From Helicobacter canis (GTDB taxonomy: Bacteria; Campylobacterota; Campylobacteria; Campylobacterales; Helicobacteraceae): a stretch of DNA of 63,235 nt. Below the pieces are notes generated by a model. The model had not been told where the DNA came from and ran no database searches. It saw only the letters and a list, made by a program, of their open reading frames with translations. This document shows, one piece after another, positions 1 to 7,588 of this stretch; the first letter of the stretch is position 1, and every line of letters starts with the position of its first letter. Made by a program: the position numbers and the translations under genes. The stretch spans positions 1 to 63,235 of the forward strand of contig NZ_VXKE01000008.1 in assembly GCF_008693005.1 (NCBI RefSeq), written 5' to 3'.

Positions 1-57
1 CAATACATCGCCGTAAGCTCGCAGAAATTTGCGTTTAGGTGGCTGATATTATCGCCG

Positions 58-441
58 CTAGAATCTAGCAAAATCTGCTCCCCCCCCCCCCGTTTTTCTA
101 CCCCTCCCTATCCCCACTTCCAAATTTATATCCCTAGGGCGATATTTGTTAAAGGCTTTCATACTGCCCGGAGTCGCATCGATATTGATCCCACTCCAGC
201 CTTGCGTGTAAAACAAATAGGTATTTGAGAAGCGAAAGGGGTGGTGCGCCCCCACATCGACATAGAATCCCTTGTCGTGCTTTTGCCAAAGTAGCGCGCG
301 CACAATGCGGTCTTCACCCTCGATTGAGTAGCTAGGATTCATATAAGCCCTACGCCCTAAAATCCGCTGCCTAACGCATTTTAGCCACTCCCACACACGC
401 CTTGGTAGAATCTGCTTTAGTCTATAAACTAGCATTTTCAC
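58..441 (-). CDS. FkbM-type methyltransferase, N-terminal part, phase-OFF
   Basis: N-terminal part of a SAM-dependent FkbM-family methyltransferase, expected to methylate a sugar of a surface glycan. Visible family motifs are YSIEGED (residues 38-44), [10 protein letters not shown] (58-67, SAM-binding loop) and GWSGINID (81-88). After about 115 residues the frame enters a G12 tract in coding sense (80-91) and stops a few codons later. With 11 or 14 G the reading would pass into a frame that stays open to position 1, so the gene is probably longer and continues outside the window. It is the last gene of the polysaccharide operon. The family call is firm; the OFF state depends on the tract length being correct in the assembly. 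Confidence 0.8.
   Translation of the reverse strand: MKMLVYRLKQILPRRVWEWLKCVRQRILGRRAYMNPSYSIEGEDRIVRALLWQKHDKGFYVDVGAHHPFRFSNTYLFYTQGWSGINIDATPGSMKAFNKYRPRDINLEVGIGRGRKTGGGGADFARF
80..91. repeat. Poly-C tract (12 nt), phase-variation switch
   Basis: Twelve consecutive C on the plus strand (G in coding sense) inside the FkbM methyltransferase gene. Homopolymeric G/C tracts of this length in Helicobacter and Campylobacter surface genes change length by slipped-strand mispairing. Here 11 or 14 residues would restore the downstream frame. Confidence 0.85.
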
Positions 442-463
442 TCCTTATAAGTTGGTTAATTTC

Positions 464-1354
464 TCATCGCAAGCCAAAGGATACAAGCTTTTGAGCTAGG
501 GATTTTGCCCACGCTCTGCGCCTACTTCCGTGCGGGAAGCAAATCTTGATAAAGAGCCTTTTAGGCAGGGTCTTTAGGATAAATCTAGGCGACTTACTCC
601 TAGCCACATAATCACTAAGCAAAGGCTGATACGCCTTAAATGCCTGCTTATGTTTATCAAACCTTGAGCCACTCTCCCACCACGAGCTAGCGCAGTGGTG
701 TGCTAGGGTGGTGTTTGGGCTTAGGTCTTCTAGCACAGGGGCTAGCCCTACGCTAAGAGGAGAGAAGTAGTCTTTAGGGTAGATTTTGACCCCGCATTTA
801 ATGATAGGCTCACTAATATCACCGCAAAAGCCCTTAGTCTCCACAAACTCGCCTTGATCTAGGAAATAGAGCTGTGTGAGCTTGGGGCTTATTAGCAGCT
901 CTTTTCTAGCGAGATAGAGCTTGCCTAGATTCTCATATATCTCGCACATAAATTTCGCTAGCTTTGCGCCCTTTTTGCCTGCCATCGCGTGGCTTGTGTA
1001 GCCACCATTGACTTTATCTTCTATGCCGATTATCATCTCATACTCGCTAGATTCTAGCTCGCTAATAATGGCGCGAAACTTCTCTCCACTGACCACTTCA
1101 ATATCCGCGTCCAAATACACGCCCCCATAGTGGTAGATAAGCCACCACCGATAATAATCCCCCAAAAACACGCCATCTTTAAGCTCGCTTAGGGCTTTGG
1201 TGTAGGGGTTTAGATCTAGGGGGAGATTGCTTGCATTGTAGAATCTAATCTCAAAGTCTGGGAGCTGCTGCTGCCAAGTCTCAAGATAGCGCGTGTAGAT
1301 GTCGCGCTCGTCATTGAAGCCAAAAAAGATCCTGTGAATTGTTTGGAGGTTCAT
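464..1354 (-). CDS. GT32-type glycosyltransferase (DXD sugar transferase)
   Basis: Putative sugar transferase of the Och1/GT32 type (capsular polysaccharide synthesis-like). The motif GDYYRWWLIYHYGGVYLDAD (residues 65-84) contains the DXD (82-84) that binds the nucleotide-sugar metal ion. There is no signal peptide, so it should act at the cytoplasmic face on a lipid-linked glycan. The start ATG is preceded by AGGAGAG and overlaps the end of the GT4 gene, indicating translational coupling. Sugar specificity cannot be read from the sequence. Confidence 0.85.
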   Translation of the reverse strand: MNLQTIHRIFFGFNDERDIYTRYLETWQQQLPDFEIRFYNASNLPLDLNPYTKALSELKDGVFLGDYYRWWLIYHYGGVYLDADIEVVSGEKFRAIISELESSEYEMIIGIEDKVNGGYTSHAMAGKKGAKLAKFMCEIYENLGKLYLARKELLISPKLTQLYFLDQGEFVETKGFCGDISEPIIKCGVKIYPKDYFSPLSVGLAPVLEDLSPNTTLAHHCASSWWESGSRFDKHKQAFKAYQPLLSDYVARSKSPRFILKTLPKRLFIKICFPHGSRRRAWAKSLAQKLVSFGLR

Positions 1355-3240
1355 ATATTGCTCTCCTTTTTTAGTTTTGGCGTTGGCTTTTGCGCGCTTT
1401 TGCGGGAGTCTGCGGCGTGGGCTTGCTCATTACCGCCTAGGTAAATCCCTTCGCCCACGCCTTGACAACCCACAAAATCATCGCAAAATCCTGCCGCCTG
1501 CGATTCGCTTACTTTTTGGGCTTTGCTTTCAAAAATCCTAGAATCCTGTGCGGATTGCTTTAGTGTTGTGGCGTTTTCTCTGTCATTGCGAGACTTGCTT
1601 GGCAAGTCGTGGCAATCTATACTAGATTCTAGGTTTTGGGTGTTTGGACTATGGATCGCCACGCCGCTTTGCGCGGCTCGCGATGACGATTCTAGCGCGT
1701 TCTGCTTGTCTTCTTCTAGGATTCTAGGAGTTGCGGTATTGCTTTCGTAGTTTTTTGGGGATTTTAGGGCAGAGCTAGACTTGTGGTCTGCGGTTGTCCT
1801 AAAATCCCCAAAATCTGCGGAATGATTACCCAAAGCCGAATCCTGCTTGCCCAAAGCGTGTGAGAATGCGCTATATATCTCCCCAGCACACGCCCCCCAG
1901 CTAAACCTACCCGCCTGCTCTAAAGCCCTTTGACTTAACTCCCTAGCATAGCTCTCATCGCTATAAATTTTGTAAATCGCTTCTTGCAAGCCTAGGGCGT
2001 CATTTGGGTCTAGGGCTATGCCGCCACTGCCCAGCACTTCAGGCACAGAAGTCGTGCTAGAAGCGATAGTCGGGCAGCCGCAGCTCATAGACTCTAGCAC
2101 CGGCAGCCCAAAGCCCTCATAAGTAGAGAGATACACGCTAGCAAGACTATGGCTAAAGAGATTTGCCAAGTGCCTATCCTCAACATAGCCCGCGCGGATA
2201 ATCTTGCTGCGCCACTCTCCCAAAGAGTCAAAGCTAGATTCTAGCTCGCCTATGAAGCTCTCCCACGCCCCACCGCCAAGCACTAGCACTAGGTCATTGA
2301 TATTGTGCTTTTTGATACACTCGATGAAATTTCGCGCGACAAAAATCAAGTTTTTCCTAGGATCTAGCGAGCATAGGCTAAAGATATAGCGCGCATTGTG
2401 CGGGATATGGTATCGTTCTCTTATTTGCGCGTTTTTGCGCTCATCAAAATCTCTGTAAAATATCTCCCTATCTGCGCCAAGCAAGGCTACGCTGATATGG
2501 CTCTCACAAAGCCTAGTAGGGAAGTGCTTAAGGAAGTCGGCTTTGGTAAAAGCAGAGTTTGTGATATAAAAGTCCTTTACATTAAGCGAGTCGGCTATGT
2601 CATAAAAATCGTGCCGCTGCCTCAATACCTGCCTCAATACCTGCCTCAATACCTGCCTCAATAGCTTATCAATAGGTATATCACTCATTCTAAAATGCTC
2701 TTCATACACAATTGGGATCACATCGTGCAGAAGTGTGAAGCGCACGGAATCTAGTGCGGCGATCTCTTTGGCAAAGGCATAGTAAGGAGAGAAGAGAATA
2801 TCGCAGCTCTGCATAGATTCTAGTGTGCTTGATCCTAGCTTGTGGTAGCGCGCTAGAATGATAAATGGCAGAAACACCGCCCGCATAGCGCGGTCTAAAA
2901 TGGGGTGATTGCGCTCTCTTAAGTAGTGGCAAATGGAGTATTTTTGATAGCACAGATAGGACAAAGCGCGCTCTACAAGGCTAAATCTATTGACAAAGCT
3001 AAAGCCCTGTAAGCTCTCTAGCTTGGCGCACTCTCTTTTGCAAAGTGTGTAGAACTCCAGCTCGCAAAAAAGCCTAACTTCACAGATTTTGCTTAAAGCT
3101 AGCAGGACTTGGTAGGCACTAAGTGTGATGCCGCTGCGATTGGCACTAGAGCGAGAGATATACATTAGCGCGCGTGCATCAAAGCAGACTGTAAGCCTTG
3201 TGCCCTTGGTGCTAGAATCTAGATTTTGGCAGGCTGGCAT
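1351..3240 (-). CDS. GT4 glycosyltransferase with repeat-derived C-terminal extension
   Basis: Family GT4 (GT-B fold) glycosyltransferase. The Rossmann-like C-terminal half has SLCSLDPRKN and EGFGLPVLESMSCGCP (about residues 370-390, the E-x7-E nucleotide-sugar motif). The recognisable enzyme ends near residue 463. The last ~165 residues are translated dispersed repeats: an L2-type palindrome (1753-1813), two TCATTGC hairpins and an L1-type palindrome (1414-1461). A 12-bp tandem repeat adds RQVL units near residues 195-207. The TAATG overlap with the upstream GT8 gene suggests coupling. The extension is probably not needed for catalysis (inference). Confidence 0.85.
   Translation of the reverse strand: MPACQNLDSSTKGTRLTVCFDARALMYISRSSANRSGITLSAYQVLLALSKICEVRLFCELEFYTLCKRECAKLESLQGFSFVNRFSLVERALSYLCYQKYSICHYLRERNHPILDRAMRAVFLPFIILARYHKLGSSTLESMQSCDILFSPYYAFAKEIAALDSVRFTLLHDVIPIVYEEHFRMSDIPIDKLLRQVLRQVLRQVLRQRHDFYDIADSLNVKDFYITNSAFTKADFLKHFPTRLCESHISVALLGADREIFYRDFDERKNAQIRERYHIPHNARYIFSLCSLDPRKNLIFVARNFIECIKKHNINDLVLVLGGGAWESFIGELESSFDSLGEWRSKIIRAGYVEDRHLANLFSHSLASVYLSTYEGFGLPVLESMSCGCPTIASSTTSVPEVLGSGGIALDPNDALGLQEAIYKIYSDESYARELSQRALEQAGRFSWGACAGEIYSAFSHALGKQDSALGNHSADFGDFRTTADHKSSSALKSPKNYESNTATPRILEEDKQNALESSSRAAQSGVAIHSPNTQNLESSIDCHDLPSKSRNDRENATTLKQSAQDSRIFESKAQKVSESQAAGFCDDFVGCQGVGEGIYLGGNEQAHAADSRKSAQKPTPKLKKESNI
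1375..1850 (-). repeat. Composite palindromic-element insertion in GT4 gene
   Basis: In gene sense it contains, in order: an L2 element with arms 1753-1768 and 1798-1813 (perfect 16-bp inverted repeat TTTTGGGGATTTTAGG) around a loop containing TGTGGTCTGCGGTTG on the plus strand; the end motif CTCCTAGAATCCTAG; two hairpins of the TCATTGCGAG...GGCAATC type (about 1583-1620 and 1651-1690); and an inverted L1 element with 9-bp perfect arms 1414-1422 and 1453-1461. The frame stays open throughout. The same order occurs in the GT8 gene. Confidence 0.8.
2618..2664 (-). repeat. 12-bp in-frame tandem repeat (VNTR) in GT4 gene
   Basis: About 3.9 copies of TGCCTCAATACC in direct tandem, encoding repeated RQVL. 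Copy number changes keep the frame and would lengthen or shorten a helical stretch near residue 200. Confidence 0.9.
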
Positions 3241-4790
3241 TATGCTTCCTTGTGGCTGGGATTGGAGGGGGTAAAGAGTCTTGCTAGAGCGTGCAGGGCA
3301 GCATAGATTCTAGGGGCTTTGGTCTTAGCGGCAAATATCGCCTTTGTCTTATATGCTTGCAAAGTGGGGGCGATAAAGGCACGCAAAATCTCTGTGAAAA
3401 AGGGGCTTTTACGCGCTACTTCCCACCACTGCTTGGTGTGAGGGCTTGCATACTCTATAAGCTCTAGGGTGGAGTGTGTCTGCTTGATATAGCACACGCG
3501 CCCCCACGGCTTAGGCTGCGCAGCAAAATGCACGATATAGGGAGATTCTAGTGCGCTTTCATAAGCGGCGCGGCTGTGGCGACATAGGAGTGCTGGGATT
3601 TTTGCTTGTGGCGATTCAGCTTTTAGCGAAAAATGCGGGAGCTGCACAAAAGCCCTGCGGTCATTACCGCTAAGGTAACTCCCTTGTGCTTTTGCTTGCA
3701 ACCCACATTTTTCATCTAAAATCTTAGAATCGCTTGGGCTTTTACTAGAATCTACTTTTGCTTCTGCCTGCGACTTGGCTACATTTTGAACTTCTTGTGT
3801 AAAAATCCTAGAATCCTTTGTTGGCTCGTTTAGAATTGTGGCGTTTTTTCTGTCATTGCGAGCGGATTGAAAATCCGCGTGGCAATCCATAGAATCCACT
3901 TGCACGCTAGATTCTAGTGTGGATTGCCGCGCCACTGCTGGCGCAGTGTCTCGCAATGACGATTGGTTGGCTTGGTTTTCTTCTAGGATTCTAGGAGTTG
4001 CGGTGGGGCTGTGGGAGCTTTGCAAACTTTGGGGAAGGTTAGCGACCTTGGTGGTCGTGCCTTTCACAAAGTTTGCAACACTGCCGCATTGCTCACCCAA
4101 AGCCGAATCCTTATCAGCAAAGCGCAAGATATGTGGCGGAGTTATAATCACATTCCACCCAAGCGGCAGCTCACACACCTCATCACAAAAGCACTCATTA
4201 AGCAAGTTTTGATCGTGGAAGCCTTGCGTGATTTGTGGGCGCGCCTCTAAGAGCGCGAAGAGTCGCTCCCCAGCCTTTGACTCTCGCCACTTCTCCATAT
4301 CTAGCAGCAAAACCCCAGCATTGAAGTAAAATCCCAAGTGATTCCTACACGCGCTAGAAGCGTCATTAAAGGCTAAATCACGCACAGCACCCAAAAGCGC
4401 GCCGTGCAAGTCATAAGAAAAAAGCCCAGCAATATCGCTGCGCACCAGCACATCGCAATCAAGATAAATGCACTTGCTAACACTCTGTGGCAGGATAGAA
4501 TCTAGCAGCAATCGCAAGTAAGTGATATGGCTGTCATTCTCTCCTTGAGTTGGCAGAGAGGCAAAGCGCGCGAGAGCGTGGCAAGAGTGTGAAATACTAG
4601 CATTAGGATAGGTGGATTCTATGTAAGAGAGCTTTGTGAGCGTGGCTTTGGGCAATACTCTATCGCTTACAAGGTAGAATCTAACTCGCGCTTTGGTATG
4701 CTTAAGCACGGAGATCATCACCACACTTGCGTATTTGATGTAGCTCTCATCAGCGCATAGCACGATGGGCAGGGCACTATCTTGTGTCAT
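3240..4790 (-). CDS. GT8 glycosyltransferase with ~165-residue in-frame repeat insertion
   Basis: Family GT8 (LPS glucosyl/galactosyltransferase-like) enzyme. IYLDCDVLVRSDI holds the DXD at residues 111-113, and FNAGVLLLDMEKWR and FHDQNLLNE follow as expected. The conserved C-terminal YIVHFAAQPKPW motif is separated from the catalytic half by about residues 227-393, which are translated repeats (nt 3610-4112). Without these the protein would be about 350 residues, close to the usual size. The insertion lies between two conserved motifs and leaves both intact, so the enzyme may still fold with a surface loop (inference). It overlaps the genes on both sides. Confidence 0.88.
   Translation of the reverse strand: MTQDSALPIVLCADESYIKYASVVMISVLKHTKARVRFYLVSDRVLPKATLTKLSYIESTYPNASISHSCHALARFASLPTQGENDSHITYLRLLLDSILPQSVSKCIYLDCDVLVRSDIAGLFSYDLHGALLGAVRDLAFNDASSACRNHLGFYFNAGVLLLDMEKWRESKAGERLFALLEARPQITQGFHDQNLLNECFCDEVCELPLGWNVIITPPHILRFADKDSALGEQCGSVANFVKGTTTKVANLPQSLQSSHSPTATPRILEENQANQSSLRDTAPAVARQSTLESSVQVDSMDCHADFQSARNDRKNATILNEPTKDSRIFTQEVQNVAKSQAEAKVDSSKSPSDSKILDEKCGLQAKAQGSYLSGNDRRAFVQLPHFSLKAESPQAKIPALLCRHSRAAYESALESPYIVHFAAQPKPWGRVCYIKQTHSTLELIEYASPHTKQWWEVARKSPFFTEILRAFIAPTLQAYKTKAIFAAKTKAPRIYAALHALARLFTPSNPSHKEA
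3610..4112 (-). repeat. Composite palindromic-element insertion in GT8 gene
   Basis: In gene sense: end motif GATTCGGCTTTGGGTGAGC (from ~4110), L3 palindrome with perfect 11-bp arms 4021-4031/4067-4077 (TGCAAACTTTG), end ACCGCAACTCCTAGAATCCT, two TCATTGC-type hairpins (around 3860-3897 and 3921-3960), then an inverted L1 element with arms 3629-3639/3702-3712 and loop TCATTACCGCTAAGGTAAC. It closes with the same end motif on the other strand (GCGATTCAGC at 3612). The whole block is in frame and free of stops in the GT8 frame. Confidence 0.85.
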
Positions 4791-5529
4791 TATTAGCCCT
4801 TGAGCTTTTTAAGCCGCGCACAAACTCCGCGACAAATACCGCCAAAATCGCGCACACAAAGCCACTCACACAAAGCAGTATCCACATACTTTTGCCACCA
4901 TAATGACTCCCCACGCCCTCTTTTAGCACGCTTAAATCGCGGAAGCCTTTGGCATAAGTTTTAGCAGGACTAGAGTAGATGAAAAAGCCATTGCTAAGAA
5001 TATCATCAACCCCAGCCCTCCACGCCGCTACCTCATCGCTCTTGGGCTGCAAATCACGCAAAAAGCTAAGAGAGTCTATAAGAGCTTGCACTTCTGGTGC
5101 AGAGTCTAGCTCCTTTTGCACCGCTTGGGCTACTTGCTTTGCTTGGCTTTCACTATTTGCTGGATAAACACACCAATACACATCAGCATAGCTCATCGAA
5201 TACCCCGCCGGTGCTAAAATCCACATTTTGCCCTGAATTATATGCGCGATTTCTTTGCTCACATTCTCTAAAGGCTTTGCATACAGGCGGCTAAGAAGTG
5301 GGTTTAAGATTCTATTGCTCACAAAATACGCACCTTGAGAGCTCGGCGATCTAGTCGCGCTCTTTGATAGGATAAAAAACGCATAATTATCCCCAGCACT
5401 TAGGCTAGCATTTTGCGCAGTGCGCTGCTTGTATAATATCCCCACACCCCCTACACCAAGCACCAAAGCAAACACCACGACAAACACCCACTTATACCGC
5501 CAGAACGCCGCTAATGTAGAATCCATCAC
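4777..5529 (-). CDS. Wzz-like polysaccharide chain-length/co-polymerase protein
   Basis: A 250-residue membrane protein with one transmembrane helix at each end (about residues 12-32 and 213-235) and a periplasmic middle, the layout of Wzz/polysaccharide co-polymerase proteins that set glycan chain length. It lies directly after the putative polymerase gene (4-nt overlap) and before the GT8 gene (14-nt overlap), which supports the role. No ATP-binding Wzc domain is present. Sequence identity to a named Wzz subfamily is not obvious by eye. Confidence 0.6.
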   Translation of the reverse strand: MMDSTLAAFWRYKWVFVVVFALVLGVGGVGILYKQRTAQNASLSAGDNYAFFILSKSATRSPSSQGAYFVSNRILNPLLSRLYAKPLENVSKEIAHIIQGKMWILAPAGYSMSYADVYWCVYPANSESQAKQVAQAVQKELDSAPEVQALIDSLSFLRDLQPKSDEVAAWRAGVDDILSNGFFIYSSPAKTYAKGFRDLSVLKEGVGSHYGGKSMWILLCVSGFVCAILAVFVAEFVRGLKSSRANNDTR

Positions 5530-6707
5530 AACTCCTTAAAAATATAGTAGAACCACTCTCCATAGATTCCATAGCTATCAAAAAGATAGATATGCTCCTT
5601 GCCAAAGAGCATAGTCTTAAGCTTATAGAGCAGTGCCCCGCCACCAAAGCAAACTGCAGCTATGCCAAGCCGCCTTAGCCCCACAAAGAGCAAAAATCCC
5701 AGCAAAATCGTGGTAAAAAGTATGGTAAATCTATGTGCGATCCCACCAATGACCAAATGCAAAGCAAAATACATCATCACAAACCACACCACAAAGAAAA
5801 ACCACCGCTTTTTGATAGGGTCATTTGTCGGTAGCAAAAACAGCCCCGCCACCATAATGACCAAGCCCAGCTCAATGGCATTTGGCATAAACTCCCCAAA
5901 CCCTAGCGCGTAGAATCCTAGCTTATCAAAGAGCGGCAGCTCTCTAGGCAGCGCACCGCTATTGTAGAGAGCTAGAATCTGGGGGAATGCAAGCCCTGCA
6001 AGCACCACGACAGCAAAGCTTATAGCAAGCGTGGCTCTAGGATAATGCCTAAGGGCAAAAAGCAAGGGCGCAATCAGCAGGGTGCTTGTGTGAAAAAGTG
6101 TGGCAAGCGCGATTGCAAAAAGCTTGCCTAAAGTGGTGCGCGCATAAAGTGCATAGAGGATCACAAGCGAGGCAAAAAACTGCCGCGTGTATTCTGAGGC
6201 GATATAAAAGTCAAAAAACAGCAGCGACAATGCTAGGCATAGCGACTTTTCACTCTGCTTAAGCTCGCTCATAGCGTATTTCTCTAGCCAAATGTAGAAA
6301 AGCACGCCAGCGGGGAAAATCGTCCAAAACAGCACAGAAGCAGGCTCAAGCTCACCAAAAAGTGCGATAAGCACGACATACCAAAATCCAAGCGCACACT
6401 CAAGCTTATAGAGCGAAAATACTTGCATAATATCGCCATTTAGTAGCGTGCGATAGGTAGCAAAATAGCGGATAAAGTCATCACCCTCCCAGTGGAAATA
6501 CATTCTACTTGCATAGAGTATGCTCCCACTTAGGATAATGCCCACGCCAAGCGCGATACGGCAGAGCCCATCAAGCTCTCTCCCACAAGCCAAAAGCAGC
6601 AAAAACGCCAAAATGAAAGAAAAAAGCGGGCAAAAAGGCAGAGCCATATAGGGCAAAAGGCACGCCACATATAGCCCACAATGCCTAGAATCTAGCGCAA
6701 CTAGCAT
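5526..6707 (-). CDS. EpsG-like polysaccharide polymerase membrane protein
   Basis: A 393-residue integral membrane protein with about ten hydrophobic helices. The segment around residues 65-85 (YASRMYFHWEGDDFIRYF) followed later by SEYTRQFFA is characteristic of EpsG/Wzy-type polymerases, which join glycan repeat units at the outer face of the inner membrane. Its start overlaps the end of the phase-variable GT2 gene, so it is probably translationally coupled to it. A frameshift upstream could therefore also affect its translation (inference). Confidence 0.7.
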   Translation of the reverse strand: MLVALDSRHCGLYVACLLPYMALPFCPLFSFILAFLLLLACGRELDGLCRIALGVGIILSGSILYASRMYFHWEGDDFIRYFATYRTLLNGDIMQVFSLYKLECALGFWYVVLIALFGELEPASVLFWTIFPAGVLFYIWLEKYAMSELKQSEKSLCLALSLLFFDFYIASEYTRQFFASLVILYALYARTTLGKLFAIALATLFHTSTLLIAPLLFALRHYPRATLAISFAVVVLAGLAFPQILALYNSGALPRELPLFDKLGFYALGFGEFMPNAIELGLVIMVAGLFLLPTNDPIKKRWFFFVVWFVMMYFALHLVIGGIAHRFTILFTTILLGFLLFVGLRRLGIAAVCFGGGALLYKLKTMLFGKEHIYLFDSYGIYGEWFYYIFKEL

Positions 6708-6932
6708 ATATGCGCCTTGCTAGGCTTGCGGTAGAATCTATGCTTGATGACTCCATTTACCGCATAGTGCGCGAAGTAATACGCCGCTTTATACAGCGGC
6801 AGCTGCAAAATCTCGCGATAGACTTGCCACTGCTTGCGCGCGGATTTAAGCTTGTTGGCAGTGTCGCTTTGATCGTGTATCCTAATGCACGCGAGATAAG
6901 CAGAGCTAGATTCTAAGGCGTCTAAATCCTGT
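6701..6932 (-). pseudogene. C-terminal part of GT2 glycosyltransferase, out of frame
   Basis: Downstream of the C11 tract, the +1 frame reads QDLDALESSSAYLACIRIHD and continues to KHRFYRKPSKAHIC, ending just inside the EpsG-like gene. This is the expected C-terminal tail of the GT2 enzyme. With 10 or 13 C the two parts would form one protein of about 269 residues. I annotate it as a switched-off segment, not as a dead gene. Confidence 0.7.
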
Positions 6933-7511
6933 GGGGGGGGGGGCGATATAAGCGCGATGATCGCGCAAGATAGAGAGCCAAAGCTCATAGTCGTGGCGGA
7001 TTGTGCCAGCTTGTGGTGTGCCGACTTTGTCTCTATCATACATTGCCGTGGAGTTGCCGATTTGACAAGTTTTTAGCATATCGTTGTAGGTGATTGTAGC
7101 GCGGGGGAGAAAGCCCCCAAGCATTGCCCCACTCTCATCGATCACGCGATAGCCCCCATAGCTTAGGGCTGCATCTTGCTCTAGCATTGTGCGCACTTGC
7201 ACTTCTAGCTTATGAGCCTCCCACACATCATCAGCGTCTAAAAACGCGATAAACCGCCCCCTAGCTTGTGAGAGAGCATAATTTCGCGCGGCACTTACGC
7301 CTTGATTGTGTGTAAAAAATATGGGCACAATGCGAGAGTCTTTAGACGCGTAGGCTTCAATAATTGCACGCGAGCCATCACTACTACCATCATCAACCAC
7401 CAACGCTTCCCAATGCCCATAGCTCTGCGCTAGGATAGAATCTAGCGCAGCAGCGATATAGCGCGCGGTGTTGTAGTTGGGGATAATGATAGAGACAAGA
7501 TCCTGTGGCAT
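6906..7511 (-). CDS. GT2 glycosyltransferase catalytic domain, phase-OFF
   Basis: Family GT2 (GT-A fold) glycosyltransferase, first gene of the surface-polysaccharide operon. Motifs: SIIIPNYN (7-14), VVDDGSSDGS (38-47) and FLDADDVWE (90-98, DXD). The frame passes into a C11 tract in coding sense (plus-strand G 6933-6943) and ends after eight more codons. It lacks the C-terminal membrane-association segment that is present in the next frame. AGGATAGGAA precedes the ATG. Loss of the tail would probably reduce or abolish activity, so the first sugar step may be switched off (inference). Confidence 0.85.
   Translation of the reverse strand: MPQDLVSIIIPNYNTARYIAAALDSILAQSYGHWEALVVDDGSSDGSRAIIEAYASKDSRIVPIFFTHNQGVSAARNYALSQARGRFIAFLDADDVWEAHKLEVQVRTMLEQDAALSYGGYRVIDESGAMLGGFLPRATITYNDMLKTCQIGNSTAMYDRDKVGTPQAGTIRHDYELWLSILRDHRAYIAPPPTGFRRLRI
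6933..6943. repeat. Poly-G tract (11 nt), phase-variation switch
   Basis: Eleven G on the plus strand (C in coding sense) inside the GT2 gene. The current length shifts the frame; 10 or 13 would restore a full-length protein. Confidence 0.88.
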
Positions 7512-7588
7512 TTCCTATCCTAAAAGCGCGTAAAGTAAGCGCGGATTCTAGCTAGATTATTTTTAAGCGACAATAAACCCGCGCTCTC

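Noticed and set aside
1375..4112. Possible CRISPR array because of recurring short palindromic sequences
   Set aside because: Repeats are not evenly spaced, stems differ between copies, they lie inside open frames and no cas genes are present.
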